Origin: JAZDOK01 sp043798715
GTDB taxonomy: Bacteria > Vulcanimicrobiota > JAZDOK01
Reading direction: 5' to 3'
Assembly (NCBI GenBank): GCA_043798715.1
Contig: JAZDOK010000019.1
Coordinates: 1 to 54,546 of the forward strand
Length of the DNA stretch: 54,546 bases
Made by a program: the position numbers and the translations under genes. Numbering within the stretch: position 1 is the stretch's first letter; each line of letters starts with the position of its first letter. This document shows positions 18,970-27,893 of this stretch, piece by piece. The notes under the pieces were generated by a model. The model worked only from the letters and a program-made list of their open reading frames with translations. It ran no database searches and had not been told where the DNA came from.

Positions 18970-21756
18970 ATGAATGACTTTCTGCGAATATCCGGAGACG
19001 CCCCGCCCCCGAACAGGCCTGGCCCAAAGGGGTATCTTCGCGCTTCACGGGAAGAGTCAAGCGCAGCCGCCCCACCTTCTCTCGAAGATACTGCCTCGCT
19101 CTCATTTGAAGAAAGGAAGGCCGTCCGGGAGGAAGCCACTCCTGAACCTCCACGTCGCGGGGACTCCCACATTAAGCAGCCGGCGGCGGAAAAGTCCGGG
19201 AGGGCAGAGGCGCCGGCCGCCTTTATCTTCCAGGAAGAATTTCCTGAAATGACTTTCGGCCTCTCAGGAGAGACTTCCCGCCTTTTCCGTCCGGCAGCCG
19301 GATCCATTATTGACGGTCTCTGGGACCGCTGGTGCGACAGCCTGAACCTGGGGCACGCTCTCAAGCGCGTTCTCGTAAAAACTCTCAAGGACGTGGATCG
19401 TATTTCGGGAAATCACGTCTCGGAGGGAAAACAAAAAATCAAGAATTTTTCAGAGCGTATGGATGAATACCAGAAGACCTGCGAGAGGTCTCTCTCGAAC
19501 ATACAGTCGGCCGCAAAAAAACTCTCTAAATCATCCGATGCGGCTCTTAAAGAGATCGGCATGTCAGCCCTCAGGACGGCTAAAAAAATTCAGAACCCCG
19601 TTGAACACCTGCGGGAACCGGTTAAAGATCTGACCCACTCGGCGGATGACGGCTATAAAACCATTCGCCGGGGGGCGGAACTCATCAAATCAGGAATTTC
19701 GCACATCCCGGCCGGAGGGGATAAACCGCTCTCCAACCTCCATGAGGGGCGGGCCATTCTCAAGCAGGGCCTGGCCGCAAACCTTAAGTACGGAAAAGAG
19801 CATGTCCCGGAGATTCAAAAATCCCTGAAAGATGTCTCTTCCGCGGCGGATGGGTCCCTTGCCGCCTCCTCAAAAAAACACCGGAACCTCTCTAAAGAGA
19901 AAAAAGCCCTGCTCCTTACTCTTGCAGATTCAACCAGGGAGATCGCCTGGGGAGCCGCCCGACTGGAAAAAATGACGACCTCCCTGCTGGACTTTTTTTC
20001 GAAGGAGCCGGCAGGAGTCGCTTCCTCAATCGACCAAAGCCTGAACAACGCCTGGAACAGGATCGCCAGGGATCCGGACAATGTTCCCCTTGAATTCACC
20101 TGCGTGCACCGTTCCACCAAGGATTTCATCATCTACACTAATGATTTTCGCGCCGAACTCGGCGCGGCCGGGAAAGGCGACGCCCGTGCGGCTGAACGCC
20201 TCAGGGAAACATGGGGCTACACGCCGGAAAGTGTGCCCCCCGAAGGAACTTGTTTCATTGACCCTGCCTATTTCCCTGAAGACATCCAGAAAGGGCGCCT
20301 TTCCGCCTCGCAATTCCCATCCGGAAAGCCAGTGGACGCGCCTCCGTCCCTGGAAGACCAGCTTTTCGGCGGCGGGAGAGCCTTCACTCTCAAGGATGAC
20401 GCCGGACGGGAATTTTCAATCGGCAGCCTTGAAGACTATCGCATTTTCATCGCGTCCAGCCGAAAGAGCGCCTTTGGCAAGGATGATGTCCCGGCCGAAC
20501 CCCGCCAGATTCACCTGGCTCTCAGGGGCGGCGGAGGCCTGGGGAATCGCTATCCTCCTGCCGTCATCGAGCTTTACCGCCTGGGGATCATCCCCTCCAG
20601 CCTCTCCGGCACCTCCGCCGGCTCCATCGCCGCCTCTGTCCTGGCGGCCGGCGCCGATCCGGCCTTCCTGGAGACGATCATACGTGATGAGCGGCTCTCC
20701 AAATTGTATGATGTAAAGCTTGGCGGAGGCGGCCTTCTAAAGGGAGAAATCGCCTATAAATTCGTCGATGACATCCTGCGAAACCTGACAGGGATCAAGG
20801 ATCGGCCGGTGACCTTCGCGGATCTTAAAATCCCCCTGCACATCTTGGCGATCAAATTCGCCGACAGCGCCCCTCCTCCCGGACACGAAGACCTGGGCCA
20901 GTGGGAGAACCGCATGTTCGTCTTCGGCCCCGAGACCACCCCAAACACCCCGGTGGCCCTGGCAGTTCGAGCCTCCATCGCCATCCCGGGAGTATTTGAA
21001 CCCGTAGAAATGGTCGATCCCACCACGGGACGCACCGTGCTTCTTGCGGACGGCGGCGTCCTCGACAATCTCCCGATCGGCTACAACCGGGACGACCTGC
21101 CCACGGTGGCCTTCAACCTGGGCAAGCAGAACAGAAACCACCCGGATGATATCCTAAATAATCTCCCGACCCGCTCCATCCCCAAAGAGCAGTTGTACGC
21201 CGGCAATCCAATTCTGAACGCCCTGTACAGCGGCCTGCTCTACGCCTTCAGCGGCCGCAACGACAGGGACTACGCGGAGCGTTTCAACCCGCCGCCTGAA
21301 ACCTTCGTCTTCAACATTCCCACCTGGAATATCGAAAAGCCATCCGAGGGAGATTCCGAGCTCAGCTTTGCCTACGATCCGAAAATCGATCCCGTACTGG
21401 ATGTGCAGACAAGCGAACATACCAGAAAATTCTTTCGCACTTTCTTCGATGATTTAACGGTGCCGGGATCCTGCGGAACCAACCTGAAACCGCTTCCTGA
21501 AAAGCCCGGATTTGAAAGGACCCTGGAGTACAACGGCTCTGAATGGAAGGCCTGTTTTGATGGAAAGGGACACAATGTTATCCTTAAGGATGAGGGCGGA
21601 AAGGAATACACCCTGAAAATCGGGAAAAAGAACCTTGAGAGCTGGCTCCTGGACGACTCCGCTTACGGCGACTTGAACGGGCGCCTGATTGAGGCCATGT
21701 CCGCCAGGCGCCTGAAGGGAACGGAGAACAACGCTTCTTCGAAAGCTAACAAGTAA
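18970..21756 (+). CDS. Large patatin-like phospholipase with long helical N-terminal region
   Basis: 928 residues. The patatin domain (about 510-790) has the oxyanion loop RGGGGLGN, the nucleophile S549 in GTSAGS and the acid D694 in ADGGVLDN, so it should be an active acyl hydrolase on phospholipid or related esters. Residues 1-110 are low-complexity and proline-rich. Residues 120-350 are rich in Lys, Ala, Ser and Leu, with a helical or coiled-coil look. Residues 370-500 and 800-928 are of unknown fold. No signal peptide is seen. Patatin domains with large extensions include secreted toxins such as ExoU, but no secretion system is nearby, so that role is only a possibility. It overlaps nadA by one base (TAATG). 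Confidence 0.85.
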   Translation: MNDFLRISGDAPPPNRPGPKGYLRASREESSAAAPPSLEDTASLSFEERKAVREEATPEPPRRGDSHIKQPAAEKSGRAEAPAAFIFQEEFPEMTFGLSGETSRLFRPAAGSIIDGLWDRWCDSLNLGHALKRVLVKTLKDVDRISGNHVSEGKQKIKNFSERMDEYQKTCERSLSNIQSAAKKLSKSSDAALKEIGMSALRTAKKIQNPVEHLREPVKDLTHSADDGYKTIRRGAELIKSGISHIPAGGDKPLSNLHEGRAILKQGLAANLKYGKEHVPEIQKSLKDVSSAADGSLAASSKKHRNLSKEKKALLLTLADSTREIAWGAARLEKMTTSLLDFFSKEPAGVASSIDQSLNNAWNRIARDPDNVPLEFTCVHRSTKDFIIYTNDFRAELGAAGKGDARAAERLRETWGYTPESVPPEGTCFIDPAYFPEDIQKGRLSASQFPSGKPVDAPPSLEDQLFGGGRAFTLKDDAGREFSIGSLEDYRIFIASSRKSAFGKDDVPAEPRQIHLALRGGGGLGNRYPPAVIELYRLGIIPSSLSGTSAGSIAASVLAAGADPAFLETIIRDERLSKLYDVKLGGGGLLKGEIAYKFVDDILRNLTGIKDRPVTFADLKIPLHILAIKFADSAPPPGHEDLGQWENRMFVFGPETTPNTPVALAVRASIAIPGVFEPVEMVDPTTGRTVLLADGGVLDNLPIGYNRDDLPTVAFNLGKQNRNHPDDILNNLPTRSIPKEQLYAGNPILNALYSGLLYAFSGRNDRDYAERFNPPPETFVFNIPTWNIEKPSEGDSELSFAYDPKIDPVLDVQTSEHTRKFFRTFFDDLTVPGSCGTNLKPLPEKPGFERTLEYNGSEWKACFDGKGHNVILKDEGGKEYTLKIGKKNLESWLLDDSAYGDLNGRLIEAMSARRLKGTENNASSKANK

Positions 21757-22664
21757 TGAGCGAAGACATCGTCAAAAGCATCCTGAAACTCAAGCGGGAA
21801 AAAAACGCGCTCATATTTTCCCATAACTACCAGCTGCCGGAAGTGCAGGATATAGCCGATTGCCTCGGAGATTCCCTTGAGCTCTCCCTGCGCGGCTCGC
21901 GCACGGATGCCGGGATCATAGTCTTCTGCGGCGTTTATTTCATGGCCGAAACCGCCTCAATACTCTGTCCGGGCAAAAAAGTCCTTCTTCCCGCTGCGGA
22001 CGCGGGCTGCCCCATGGCTGAAATGATTACGGTACAAGCCCTGCTGTCCGAAAAGGAAAAGCACCCCGGGGCGCTGGTGGTCTCCTACGTCAACACGACG
22101 GCCGCCGTTAAAGCCGAGTCCGACTATTGTGTCACCTCGGCCAACGCCCTCAGGATCGTCCAGAGCCTGCCCAAAGAGAAAGAAATCATTTTCATTCCTG
22201 ATAAGTACCTCGGAAGTTACGTCATGAAGATGACGGCCAGAAAACTTTATTTTATGGACGGCTACTGCCCATCCCACGTCAAAATAACCCTGAGGGACAT
22301 ACAAAAAGCCCGGGAGGCCCACCCTGAGGCGCGGGTTCTTGCTCATCCCGAATGCCTCCCCGAGGTGCTGGAAGCGGCCGACATCGTCGCCTCGACGAGC
22401 GGAATGTGCCGCGCGGCCCAGGAAAAAGACTGCATGGAATTCATCCTGGCCACCGAGGTCGGTATTCTTCATCGCCTCCGCCGGGAAAACCCCGGCAAAA
22501 AGTTTTATCCAGCCTCGGACCTGGCCCTCTGCCCGAACATGAAGCGCATAACACTCGACAAGATCCTCCATGCTCTGGAGGAAGAAGACTGCGAGGTCCG
22601 AGTGCCCGAAGACATCAGGAAGCGGGCCCTCCTGCCGCTTCAGCGCATGCTGGAAAAAAACTGA
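21756..22664 (+). CDS. nadA: Quinolinate synthase NadA
   Basis: 302 residues. NadA joins iminoaspartate and dihydroxyacetone phosphate to give quinolinate for NAD synthesis, using a 4Fe-4S cluster. The three cluster cysteines are visible: C58 in FCGVYFMAE, the Cys of AHPEC and the Cys of LCPNMKRITL. FSHNYQLPEVQDIAD and GSYVMKMT are also typical. The ATG shares its A with the patatin stop codon, indicating translational coupling and one transcript from the promoter at 18905. nadB and nadC are not in the window. Confidence 0.95.
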   Translation: MSEDIVKSILKLKREKNALIFSHNYQLPEVQDIADCLGDSLELSLRGSRTDAGIIVFCGVYFMAETASILCPGKKVLLPAADAGCPMAEMITVQALLSEKEKHPGALVVSYVNTTAAVKAESDYCVTSANALRIVQSLPKEKEIIFIPDKYLGSYVMKMTARKLYFMDGYCPSHVKITLRDIQKAREAHPEARVLAHPECLPEVLEAADIVASTSGMCRAAQEKDCMEFILATEVGILHRLRRENPGKKFYPASDLALCPNMKRITLDKILHALEEEDCEVRVPEDIRKRALLPLQRMLEKN

Positions 22665-22684
22665 GAACCGAGGCCCTGACAGCG

Positions 22685-23293
22685 ATGTTGAACCCTGCGC
22701 ACCACCACGAAATGACGGCCATGGTCCTTATGCTGGTCATTACCTTCATCGCTCTTGTCCCGGCCCTTATCTTCTCCACCATGTACAGAAAAAAAATGTC
22801 GGCGGCGTTGGAACTTTTGAAACCGGCCTTAAATGGCACCGTAAAGGCTTCTTTTTTCGCAACGCGCTTCATCGGTGAATTCCAGGGTTACTCATTCACC
22901 ATCACTCCCGTCCCTGCCGGAAAGAACACTCCTCCCTTCCTGAACGTCAATCTTACCGCAAAATTTTCCTTTACCATCCAGGCGGTCATCCGCTCTCCCC
23001 TGAATGAATTAGGAAGAAAGCTGAGCTTCAAAAAAGAAATCAGCACCGGCGACTACGAATTTGATCGCAGGCTGATCGTCACCGCAACCAATCCCCTGCT
23101 CGCCTCGGGTTGCCTCCAATCCTCCGATGTCCGCCGCGCCGTCCTGGCGCTTTTCAACGCCGGGTTCACCAGCTTCCGCATCCAGGAACGCGGGATTTTC
23201 GTGCAGAAACCCAACTTCACCCTGGAGGCGGACGTGACGCCCGCCCGGCTCCAGGAAATCCTTCAGAACCTGGCGCTCCTGGCCAGGAATTAG
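22685..23293 (+). CDS. Membrane-anchored protein of unknown function
   Basis: 202 residues, not recognised. A single hydrophobic helix (about 12-34, MVLMLVITFIALVPALIFS) is followed by a cytoplasm-facing or periplasmic domain rich in beta strands: FATRFIGEFQGYSFTITPV, KFSFTIQAVIRS, and a basic segment with DYEFDRRLIVTATNPLL. The start at 22685 has only a weak ribosome site; ATG at 22712 is an alternative. It begins 20 nt after nadA and is followed 21 nt later by the zinc-finger gene, so the block nadA to 25197 is probably one operon. Confidence 0.6.
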   Translation: MLNPAHHHEMTAMVLMLVITFIALVPALIFSTMYRKKMSAALELLKPALNGTVKASFFATRFIGEFQGYSFTITPVPAGKNTPPFLNVNLTAKFSFTIQAVIRSPLNELGRKLSFKKEISTGDYEFDRRLIVTATNPLLASGCLQSSDVRRAVLALFNAGFTSFRIQERGIFVQKPNFTLEADVTPARLQEILQNLALLARN

Positions 23294-23314
23294 AAAGTAA
23301 CGCGGTATGATTTC

Positions 23315-24004
23315 ATGATATTCAAGTGCAAAAACTGCGGGGCGCCCCTGCCGAAGACCTCGGACCGCTGTGCCTACTGCGATACGCTCAACGACACCGA
23401 TCTGGTGAGGCTGCCGGATGCCGCCATATCGGATGAGGCTGCAACGGAGCGTATCTGTCCCCGCTGCAACGAGCCGATGGATGCCTTCCGCCTGAGCGCC
23501 GGCAAGGATTTTGTTCTGGATCGCTGCCGGACTTGCCTGGGAATTTTCTTTGATCCTTCGGAACTGGAGGATCTGCTTAAGAGCGACAACCAGGAGCGGG
23601 GAAAGGTTGATTTCAGCCGCTTCGACGTCCTGGCAGAGGACAACACCCAGAATGACTGGCCGGTGGGTTACATAAAATGCCCCGTCTGCCGGGAGATGAT
23701 GAACCGGCGCTCCTACGGGCCGCGCTCGGGGGTCATCGTGGATAGTTGCAAGAACCACGGACTCTGGCTCGATGGCGGAGAGCTGGGAAAACTTCTTAAG
23801 TGGGAGCGGGCCGGGGGCCTTCTAAAGAAGGAGGAGGAAGAAAAGGAACGCGCCGCGGAGACCGGCTCATTCAAGATTCAGATCGCTTCGGGGGACTATG
23901 CCTCTCCTTTTTACGAAGGGAACACGAGCTCATTCGATATCGCCCAGGAACTTGTCGTAGCCGGGATGGGCCTGCTCATGCGCCTTTTCCGCGGTTTTCA
24001 CTGA
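23315..24004 (+). CDS. Zinc-ribbon/TFIIB-type zinc-finger protein
   Basis: 229 residues with three metal-binding units. CKNCGAP...CAYC (residues 5-22) is a zinc ribbon. CPRCNEPMD with LDRCRTC (about 49-75) is the zf-TFIIB fold. A third unit, CPVCREMM with VDSCKNHGLWLDGGEL (about 126-155), matches the second half of the zf-TFIIB family motif. A charged stretch LKKEEEEKERAAE leads to a tail with a short hydrophobic end (ELVVAGMGLLMRLF) that could touch membrane. Function is unknown; bacterial members are not transcription factors by any firm evidence. A second zinc-ribbon locus lies at 27.1-29.5 kb. Confidence 0.75.
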   Translation: MIFKCKNCGAPLPKTSDRCAYCDTLNDTDLVRLPDAAISDEAATERICPRCNEPMDAFRLSAGKDFVLDRCRTCLGIFFDPSELEDLLKSDNQERGKVDFSRFDVLAEDNTQNDWPVGYIKCPVCREMMNRRSYGPRSGVIVDSCKNHGLWLDGGELGKLLKWERAGGLLKKEEEEKERAAETGSFKIQIASGDYASPFYEGNTSSFDIAQELVVAGMGLLMRLFRGFH

Positions 24005-24006
24005 GC

Positions 24007-25197
24007 ATGAGAAAAGTATTTTTAAGTGCAACTCTAAGCCTGATTTTATCAGTCCTGCTCTCGGCATGTACGGGCGCCGCTCCGAAAGTCTTCCCCATCG
24101 TTAATGAAAAAAATGAATGGATCCGAAACGTCAACATTAAAAACCATGTCGGGAGCGATGGCCGAAAGTTTTCCGGGGAGGAGCGGGTGCGGCTCTATCC
24201 GGAGGGGCTCCACCTGGTAGCCCGGGAGACTCTCAAATACCTCAACATCCGGGAAATAGAAGACCCCGTGGCCGTGCGGGGGGGAATCCCCGGGATTCTC
24301 GGATACGGCCTGGACTCCACAAGAGACACCCTGGCCTTTGTGCAGGAAGTACTGGCGGATGACCTGGCTGCCGGCAACCTTAAAAGCCGCCTGGCCAGCC
24401 CCTCTTTTCTGAACGAGAACTTCAGCCTGGTGCGTTTCTATGGAGAAAGGGATGAGGCGCAAAAATACGGGGTACGGATCTCCCCGGGAAAAGTGCGGAT
24501 CACTAAGTACGCCGTCTTCAAGGTCCCCGGCAGTACCCTAAAAACCGCCAGGTTCTCCTGCGCCCTCTATGGACTTCCGGACGATGAGGCCGGCCTGAGC
24601 GCCGCGGAGGCCGAAAAGATCAGAGACTTTCTTACCCGCTTCCGCTACACCAAGCAGGAGGTGCTCTCCGGAGTCTATGAGGACGGGAGGAGCCCCGTGA
24701 AAGCCCGCCCGCTGGTCTGGCTCACCCGCGACGGCCTCGAGGAGGCCCTGATGGAGGGCACGGTCTATGTCCTGCTCCCCGGCCGGGCCATCCGAATCTT
24801 CAACGTGGATCGCAACAACGGCATCCCCTATGCCCGCGAGATCAAAAAGCCCCGCCTCCAGAGGCGCTACTGGTACTTCCGTGAAATCTCCGCCATCAAG
24901 GGATACGGTCTGGAGATGGAGACGAAGATAACCCTCCTTCCGAAAGCCGCCTTCGCGGGGGATGTATTCAACCTGGGCCTGGGCAAGTTCATCGCTGTCC
25001 GCTTCACCAATCCCTTGACCGGACGGCGGGAAATCCTGCTCGGGATCCTGGCCGATACCGGCGGCGCCTTCGCCGGAAACCTCTATCAGCTCGACTTCCT
25101 GGCCGGAGTATTTCCGTCACATCCTGACTTCTCCCGCTACGCCTGCTCTCTTCCGGAAGAGGCCGAAGTTTATTTTCTCTTCAGACGCCGCAAATAA
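24007..25197 (+). CDS. Lipoprotein of unknown function
   Basis: 396 residues, family not recognised. The N-terminus is a lipoprotein signal ending SVLLSACTG, with lipidated Cys at residue 21. The mature part is mixed alpha/beta, with charged segments such as EKNEWIRNVNIKNHVGSDG, GILGYGLDSTRDTLAFVQ and AAFAGDVFNLGLGKFIAVRF; the last resembles a beta-barrel-like or carbohydrate-contact strand but proves nothing. The ATG at 24007 is 2 nt after the zinc-finger gene stop. It closes the nadA-led block and is followed by a hairpin terminator. Confidence 0.65.
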   Translation: MRKVFLSATLSLILSVLLSACTGAAPKVFPIVNEKNEWIRNVNIKNHVGSDGRKFSGEERVRLYPEGLHLVARETLKYLNIREIEDPVAVRGGIPGILGYGLDSTRDTLAFVQEVLADDLAAGNLKSRLASPSFLNENFSLVRFYGERDEAQKYGVRISPGKVRITKYAVFKVPGSTLKTARFSCALYGLPDDEAGLSAAEAEKIRDFLTRFRYTKQEVLSGVYEDGRSPVKARPLVWLTRDGLEEALMEGTVYVLLPGRAIRIFNVDRNNGIPYAREIKKPRLQRRYWYFREISAIKGYGLEMETKITLLPKAAFAGDVFNLGLGKFIAVRFTNPLTGRREILLGILADTGGAFAGNLYQLDFLAGVFPSHPDFSRYACSLPEEAEVYFLFRRRK

Positions 25198-25260
25198 ATA
25201 AACTCCGGCAAACCCGGAAAGCGATCCCAGCGCAGCCCCCTTGGGAATTCTGACAGAGCA

Positions 25261-25294
25261 CGAATAAAAATCCAGGAGGATTTTTATTCGTTTT
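25261..25294 (+). terminator. Intrinsic terminator after the lipoprotein gene
   Basis: CGAATAAAAATCC (25261-25273) pairs exactly with GGATTTTTATTCG (25278-25290) across a 4-nt loop and is followed by TTTT. A second small hairpin (TTCG/CGAA) with a run of seven T follows at 25287-25308. The rest of the 247-nt gap to 25445 holds two short hairpins (25318-25332 and 25399-25417) and no certain promoter. Confidence 0.75.
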
Positions 25295-25444
25295 AACGAA
25301 ATTTTTTTCCGTAAGCCCATGGATTATCCATGCAGTCGGCGACTTGGGTTTGTATTGGCTCTTATAAACAAAACACCGCCCTGAGAAACCGTTGCCCCAG
25401 CCGCCATACGCGCGGCTATCCTTATGAACACCGAGGGTGATAAA

Positions 25445-27070
25445 ATGACTGAATACAATCCGATGCCCGATGAACCGGGGAACTTGAAGCCGGCTGGTGA
25501 AAATCCAAAGTCCATACCCATACGGGTTCTTTTGGTGGAAGATTCTCCGCAGGATTCGGAGCTTGTCGTTTATGAGCTTCGCCGCGGCGGCTACGAGCCG
25601 GACTGGAAACGGGTTGATACCGAGGCCGCCATGCGGGCCGCCCTGGAAACCAAAACCTGGGACCTCATAATCAGCGATTACATGATGCCGCAGTTCGACG
25701 GTTTGGCCGCCCTGGGAATCCTGCAGGCCCGGGAAACGGACATCCCCTTCATAATCGTCTCCGGAACCATAGGCGAAGAGACGGCCGTGGAAGTAATGAA
25801 AGCCGGTGCTAACGACTACCTGATGAAAAACAACCTGACCCGCCTGGCGCCCGCAGTTTCCAGAGAATTGCGGGAAGCGGAAATAAGGCGCACAAAACAA
25901 AAATTCGAGAAAAATTATCGGGACAGCGAAATAAAATACCGCACTTTTCTCGATGCCACAACCGATCTTGCCTACATGAAAAACGAGGATTTCAAATATA
26001 TCCTCATTAACAAGGCTAACGCTGAAATTTTTGGCCGTCCAAAGGAAGCGATCGTGGACCGTACCGATTTCGATCTGATGCCGGAACAGGCTGCAGAGAT
26101 GTGCCGAAGCTCGGACCATGAAGCGCTTGAACAATCCGCCCTGGTAATCAGTTTTGAACAGATAGATGACCGGATGTATGAGTGCCGAAAATTTCCCGTA
26201 CTGCTTGAGGAAGGCAGGAGGGGCGTGGGCGCATTCATCCGCGACATCACCGAGCAGAAGCGGGCTGAAGAAGCCTTAAGAGTAGCCAAAGAAGCTGCTG
26301 AGGAGGCCAGCCAGGCTAAAAGCCTTTTCCTCGCCAACATGAGCCACGAGATTAAAACCCCCATGAATTCAATCCTTGGAATGGTCAACCTTCTCTCCAC
26401 CACGCACCTCACGGATGAACAGCGGAAATACCTCGATATTATGGATGTCTCGGCACGAAACCTCCTGGCACTCCTCAACGACATCCTCAATTTGTCCAAG
26501 ATCGAGTCCGGCAGGATGTTTTTAAACGATACTGTTTTCGACCCGGTCGATTTGGCGATAAAATGCGCCGGCCTTATTGAGCCCGCGGCTCAGAAGAAAG
26601 GTCTTTTAATAAAAACGGGGGTGATGGGAACCTTTGAGCGGAAGTGCCTGGGCGATCCCATGTGGCTCAGGCAGGTTCTCCTGGAACTTTTGGGCAATGC
26701 GGTCAAATACACCGCCAGAGGCGAAATTTGCCTTTGCCTGAAAAGAATAGAACAGAAAGACGGCCGGCCCTTTTTACAGATTTCGATATCAGACACGGGA
26801 ATGGGGATTACCATCGATAAGTTCGAGATAATCTTCGAACCTTTTCTCCAGCTCGACATGACCACGACGAAGGATGTATCCGGGGCGGGTCTGGGACTTT
26901 CGATTGCGAAAAAGATCATGGAACTGATGGGTGGAAATATCCATGTAGAGAGCGAACCCGGTCGCGGGAGCGTCTTCACCTGCCTGATTCCTTTCCGAAC
27001 ATCCCAGCCGGCAGATGAAGAGAAGATCGTCCCGCCCCTCCCCGACAGCACCGAACCAGGTAGCACCTAA
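25445..27070 (+). CDS. Sensor histidine kinase: receiver-PAS-HisKA-HATPase
   Basis: 541 residues. A full receiver domain leads (about 22-145), with the acidic pair in VEDSPQD, phospho-acceptor D78 in ISDYMMP and Lys in DYLMKNN. A PAS domain (about 165-280) includes FLDATTDLAYMKNED and ends in RDITEQKRAEEAL. The kinase core has H301 in MSHEIKTPMNSI, the N box LGNAVKYTA, and ATP-lid motifs DTGMGI and GAGLGLSIAKKI. No membrane helix is seen, so the sensor is cytoplasmic. GAGGGTGA before 25445 supports that ATG over one at 25424. No partner regulator adjoins it; the next three genes are zinc-ribbon proteins. Confidence 0.9.
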   Translation: MTEYNPMPDEPGNLKPAGENPKSIPIRVLLVEDSPQDSELVVYELRRGGYEPDWKRVDTEAAMRAALETKTWDLIISDYMMPQFDGLAALGILQARETDIPFIIVSGTIGEETAVEVMKAGANDYLMKNNLTRLAPAVSRELREAEIRRTKQKFEKNYRDSEIKYRTFLDATTDLAYMKNEDFKYILINKANAEIFGRPKEAIVDRTDFDLMPEQAAEMCRSSDHEALEQSALVISFEQIDDRMYECRKFPVLLEEGRRGVGAFIRDITEQKRAEEALRVAKEAAEEASQAKSLFLANMSHEIKTPMNSILGMVNLLSTTHLTDEQRKYLDIMDVSARNLLALLNDILNLSKIESGRMFLNDTVFDPVDLAIKCAGLIEPAAQKKGLLIKTGVMGTFERKCLGDPMWLRQVLLELLGNAVKYTARGEICLCLKRIEQKDGRPFLQISISDTGMGITIDKFEIIFEPFLQLDMTTTKDVSGAGLGLSIAKKIMELMGGNIHVESEPGRGSVFTCLIPFRTSQPADEEKIVPPLPDSTEPGST

Positions 27071-27119
27071 CCGATCGGGCATGCAGGACAATGAGATTCT
27101 GCTTAAGAATTATTTCTTC

Positions 27120-27878
27120 ATGGAAATTACCTGCACCCAGTGCGGCGCCGCCGTCAAAATCCCGGAAGGCGAACTTTTCGTCCAGTGTTCGTATTGCAAT
27201 TCGGCTCTCTATCTCGACAAGAGCCGGATCGTCTTCCATTACCTCATCGAGCCGACCATCAAGCCCGAGGAGGCCCGGCAGAACCTCAGGCGCTGGATGG
27301 CTGGGAACCAGACCCCAAAAGGCCTGGATGAAGAGGCCGAGGTCACGAAAAACGAGCTCTTCTTCTTTCCACTCTGGCGTTTCGTGACTCAGGCCGCAAA
27401 ATCCGAATCCGAGAGTGTCCTGATCCAGCCGGCAGCCCCAACCGTCGTCGCGGAAATCCGGGAGATCAGCCTCCCGGCCGGAAAACTCAAATTTTATACC
27501 GAGGAGGCCGCAAAGGGACAAAACTTTATTTCCCCCACCATCCTTCTCTCCTCGGCCATAGAATGGCTTAAGAGTTCGGAAAACAGTTCCGGGGACCCGA
27601 AAGAGACAAGTCTGGTCCATATACCCATCTATCACTTTTTTTACCTTTACAAAGGAGTGCAATACAGCGCCGTCGCGGACGCTTCCACCGGGAAAGTGGT
27701 GGCGAACGTTTTCCCGGCCAAGTCCGAAACCCCCTTCCTGGCGACCGGAATCCTCGCGGCCCTTCTGTTTTTCATTGAAGGGCTTCTGATTCCGGGCCTG
27801 CCGATAAAATTGCTGGCTTACGCGCTTTCGTCCATTCCCCTTTTAGTCATCGCCAGCCTCATCGCCAGAAATTACTGA
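27120..27878 (+). CDS. Zinc-ribbon membrane protein A of a three-gene cluster
   Basis: 252 residues from the ATG at 27120; an earlier in-frame ATG at 27081 is possible, and neither has a clear ribosome site. A zinc ribbon opens the protein (C5, C8, C23, C26). A shared middle region follows: EEARQNLRRWMAG, then ELFFFPLWRF, and SLVHIPIYHFFYLYKG with ADASTGKVV. Two membrane helices close it (about 205-250). The same order of motifs appears in the next gene, so the two are paralogs. The family is not one I can name. It begins 49 nt after the histidine kinase gene and is probably in the same transcript. Confidence 0.7.
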   Translation: MEITCTQCGAAVKIPEGELFVQCSYCNSALYLDKSRIVFHYLIEPTIKPEEARQNLRRWMAGNQTPKGLDEEAEVTKNELFFFPLWRFVTQAAKSESESVLIQPAAPTVVAEIREISLPAGKLKFYTEEAAKGQNFISPTILLSSAIEWLKSSENSSGDPKETSLVHIPIYHFFYLYKGVQYSAVADASTGKVVANVFPAKSETPFLATGILAALLFFIEGLLIPGLPIKLLAYALSSIPLLVIASLIARNY

Positions 27879-27893
27879 ACCAAAAGGTGAAAG

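Noticed and set aside
25371..25420. CTGAGA in the leader of the histidine kinase gene, as in TPP riboswitches
   Set aside because: The other conserved thiamine-box parts are absent; only short hairpins are present.
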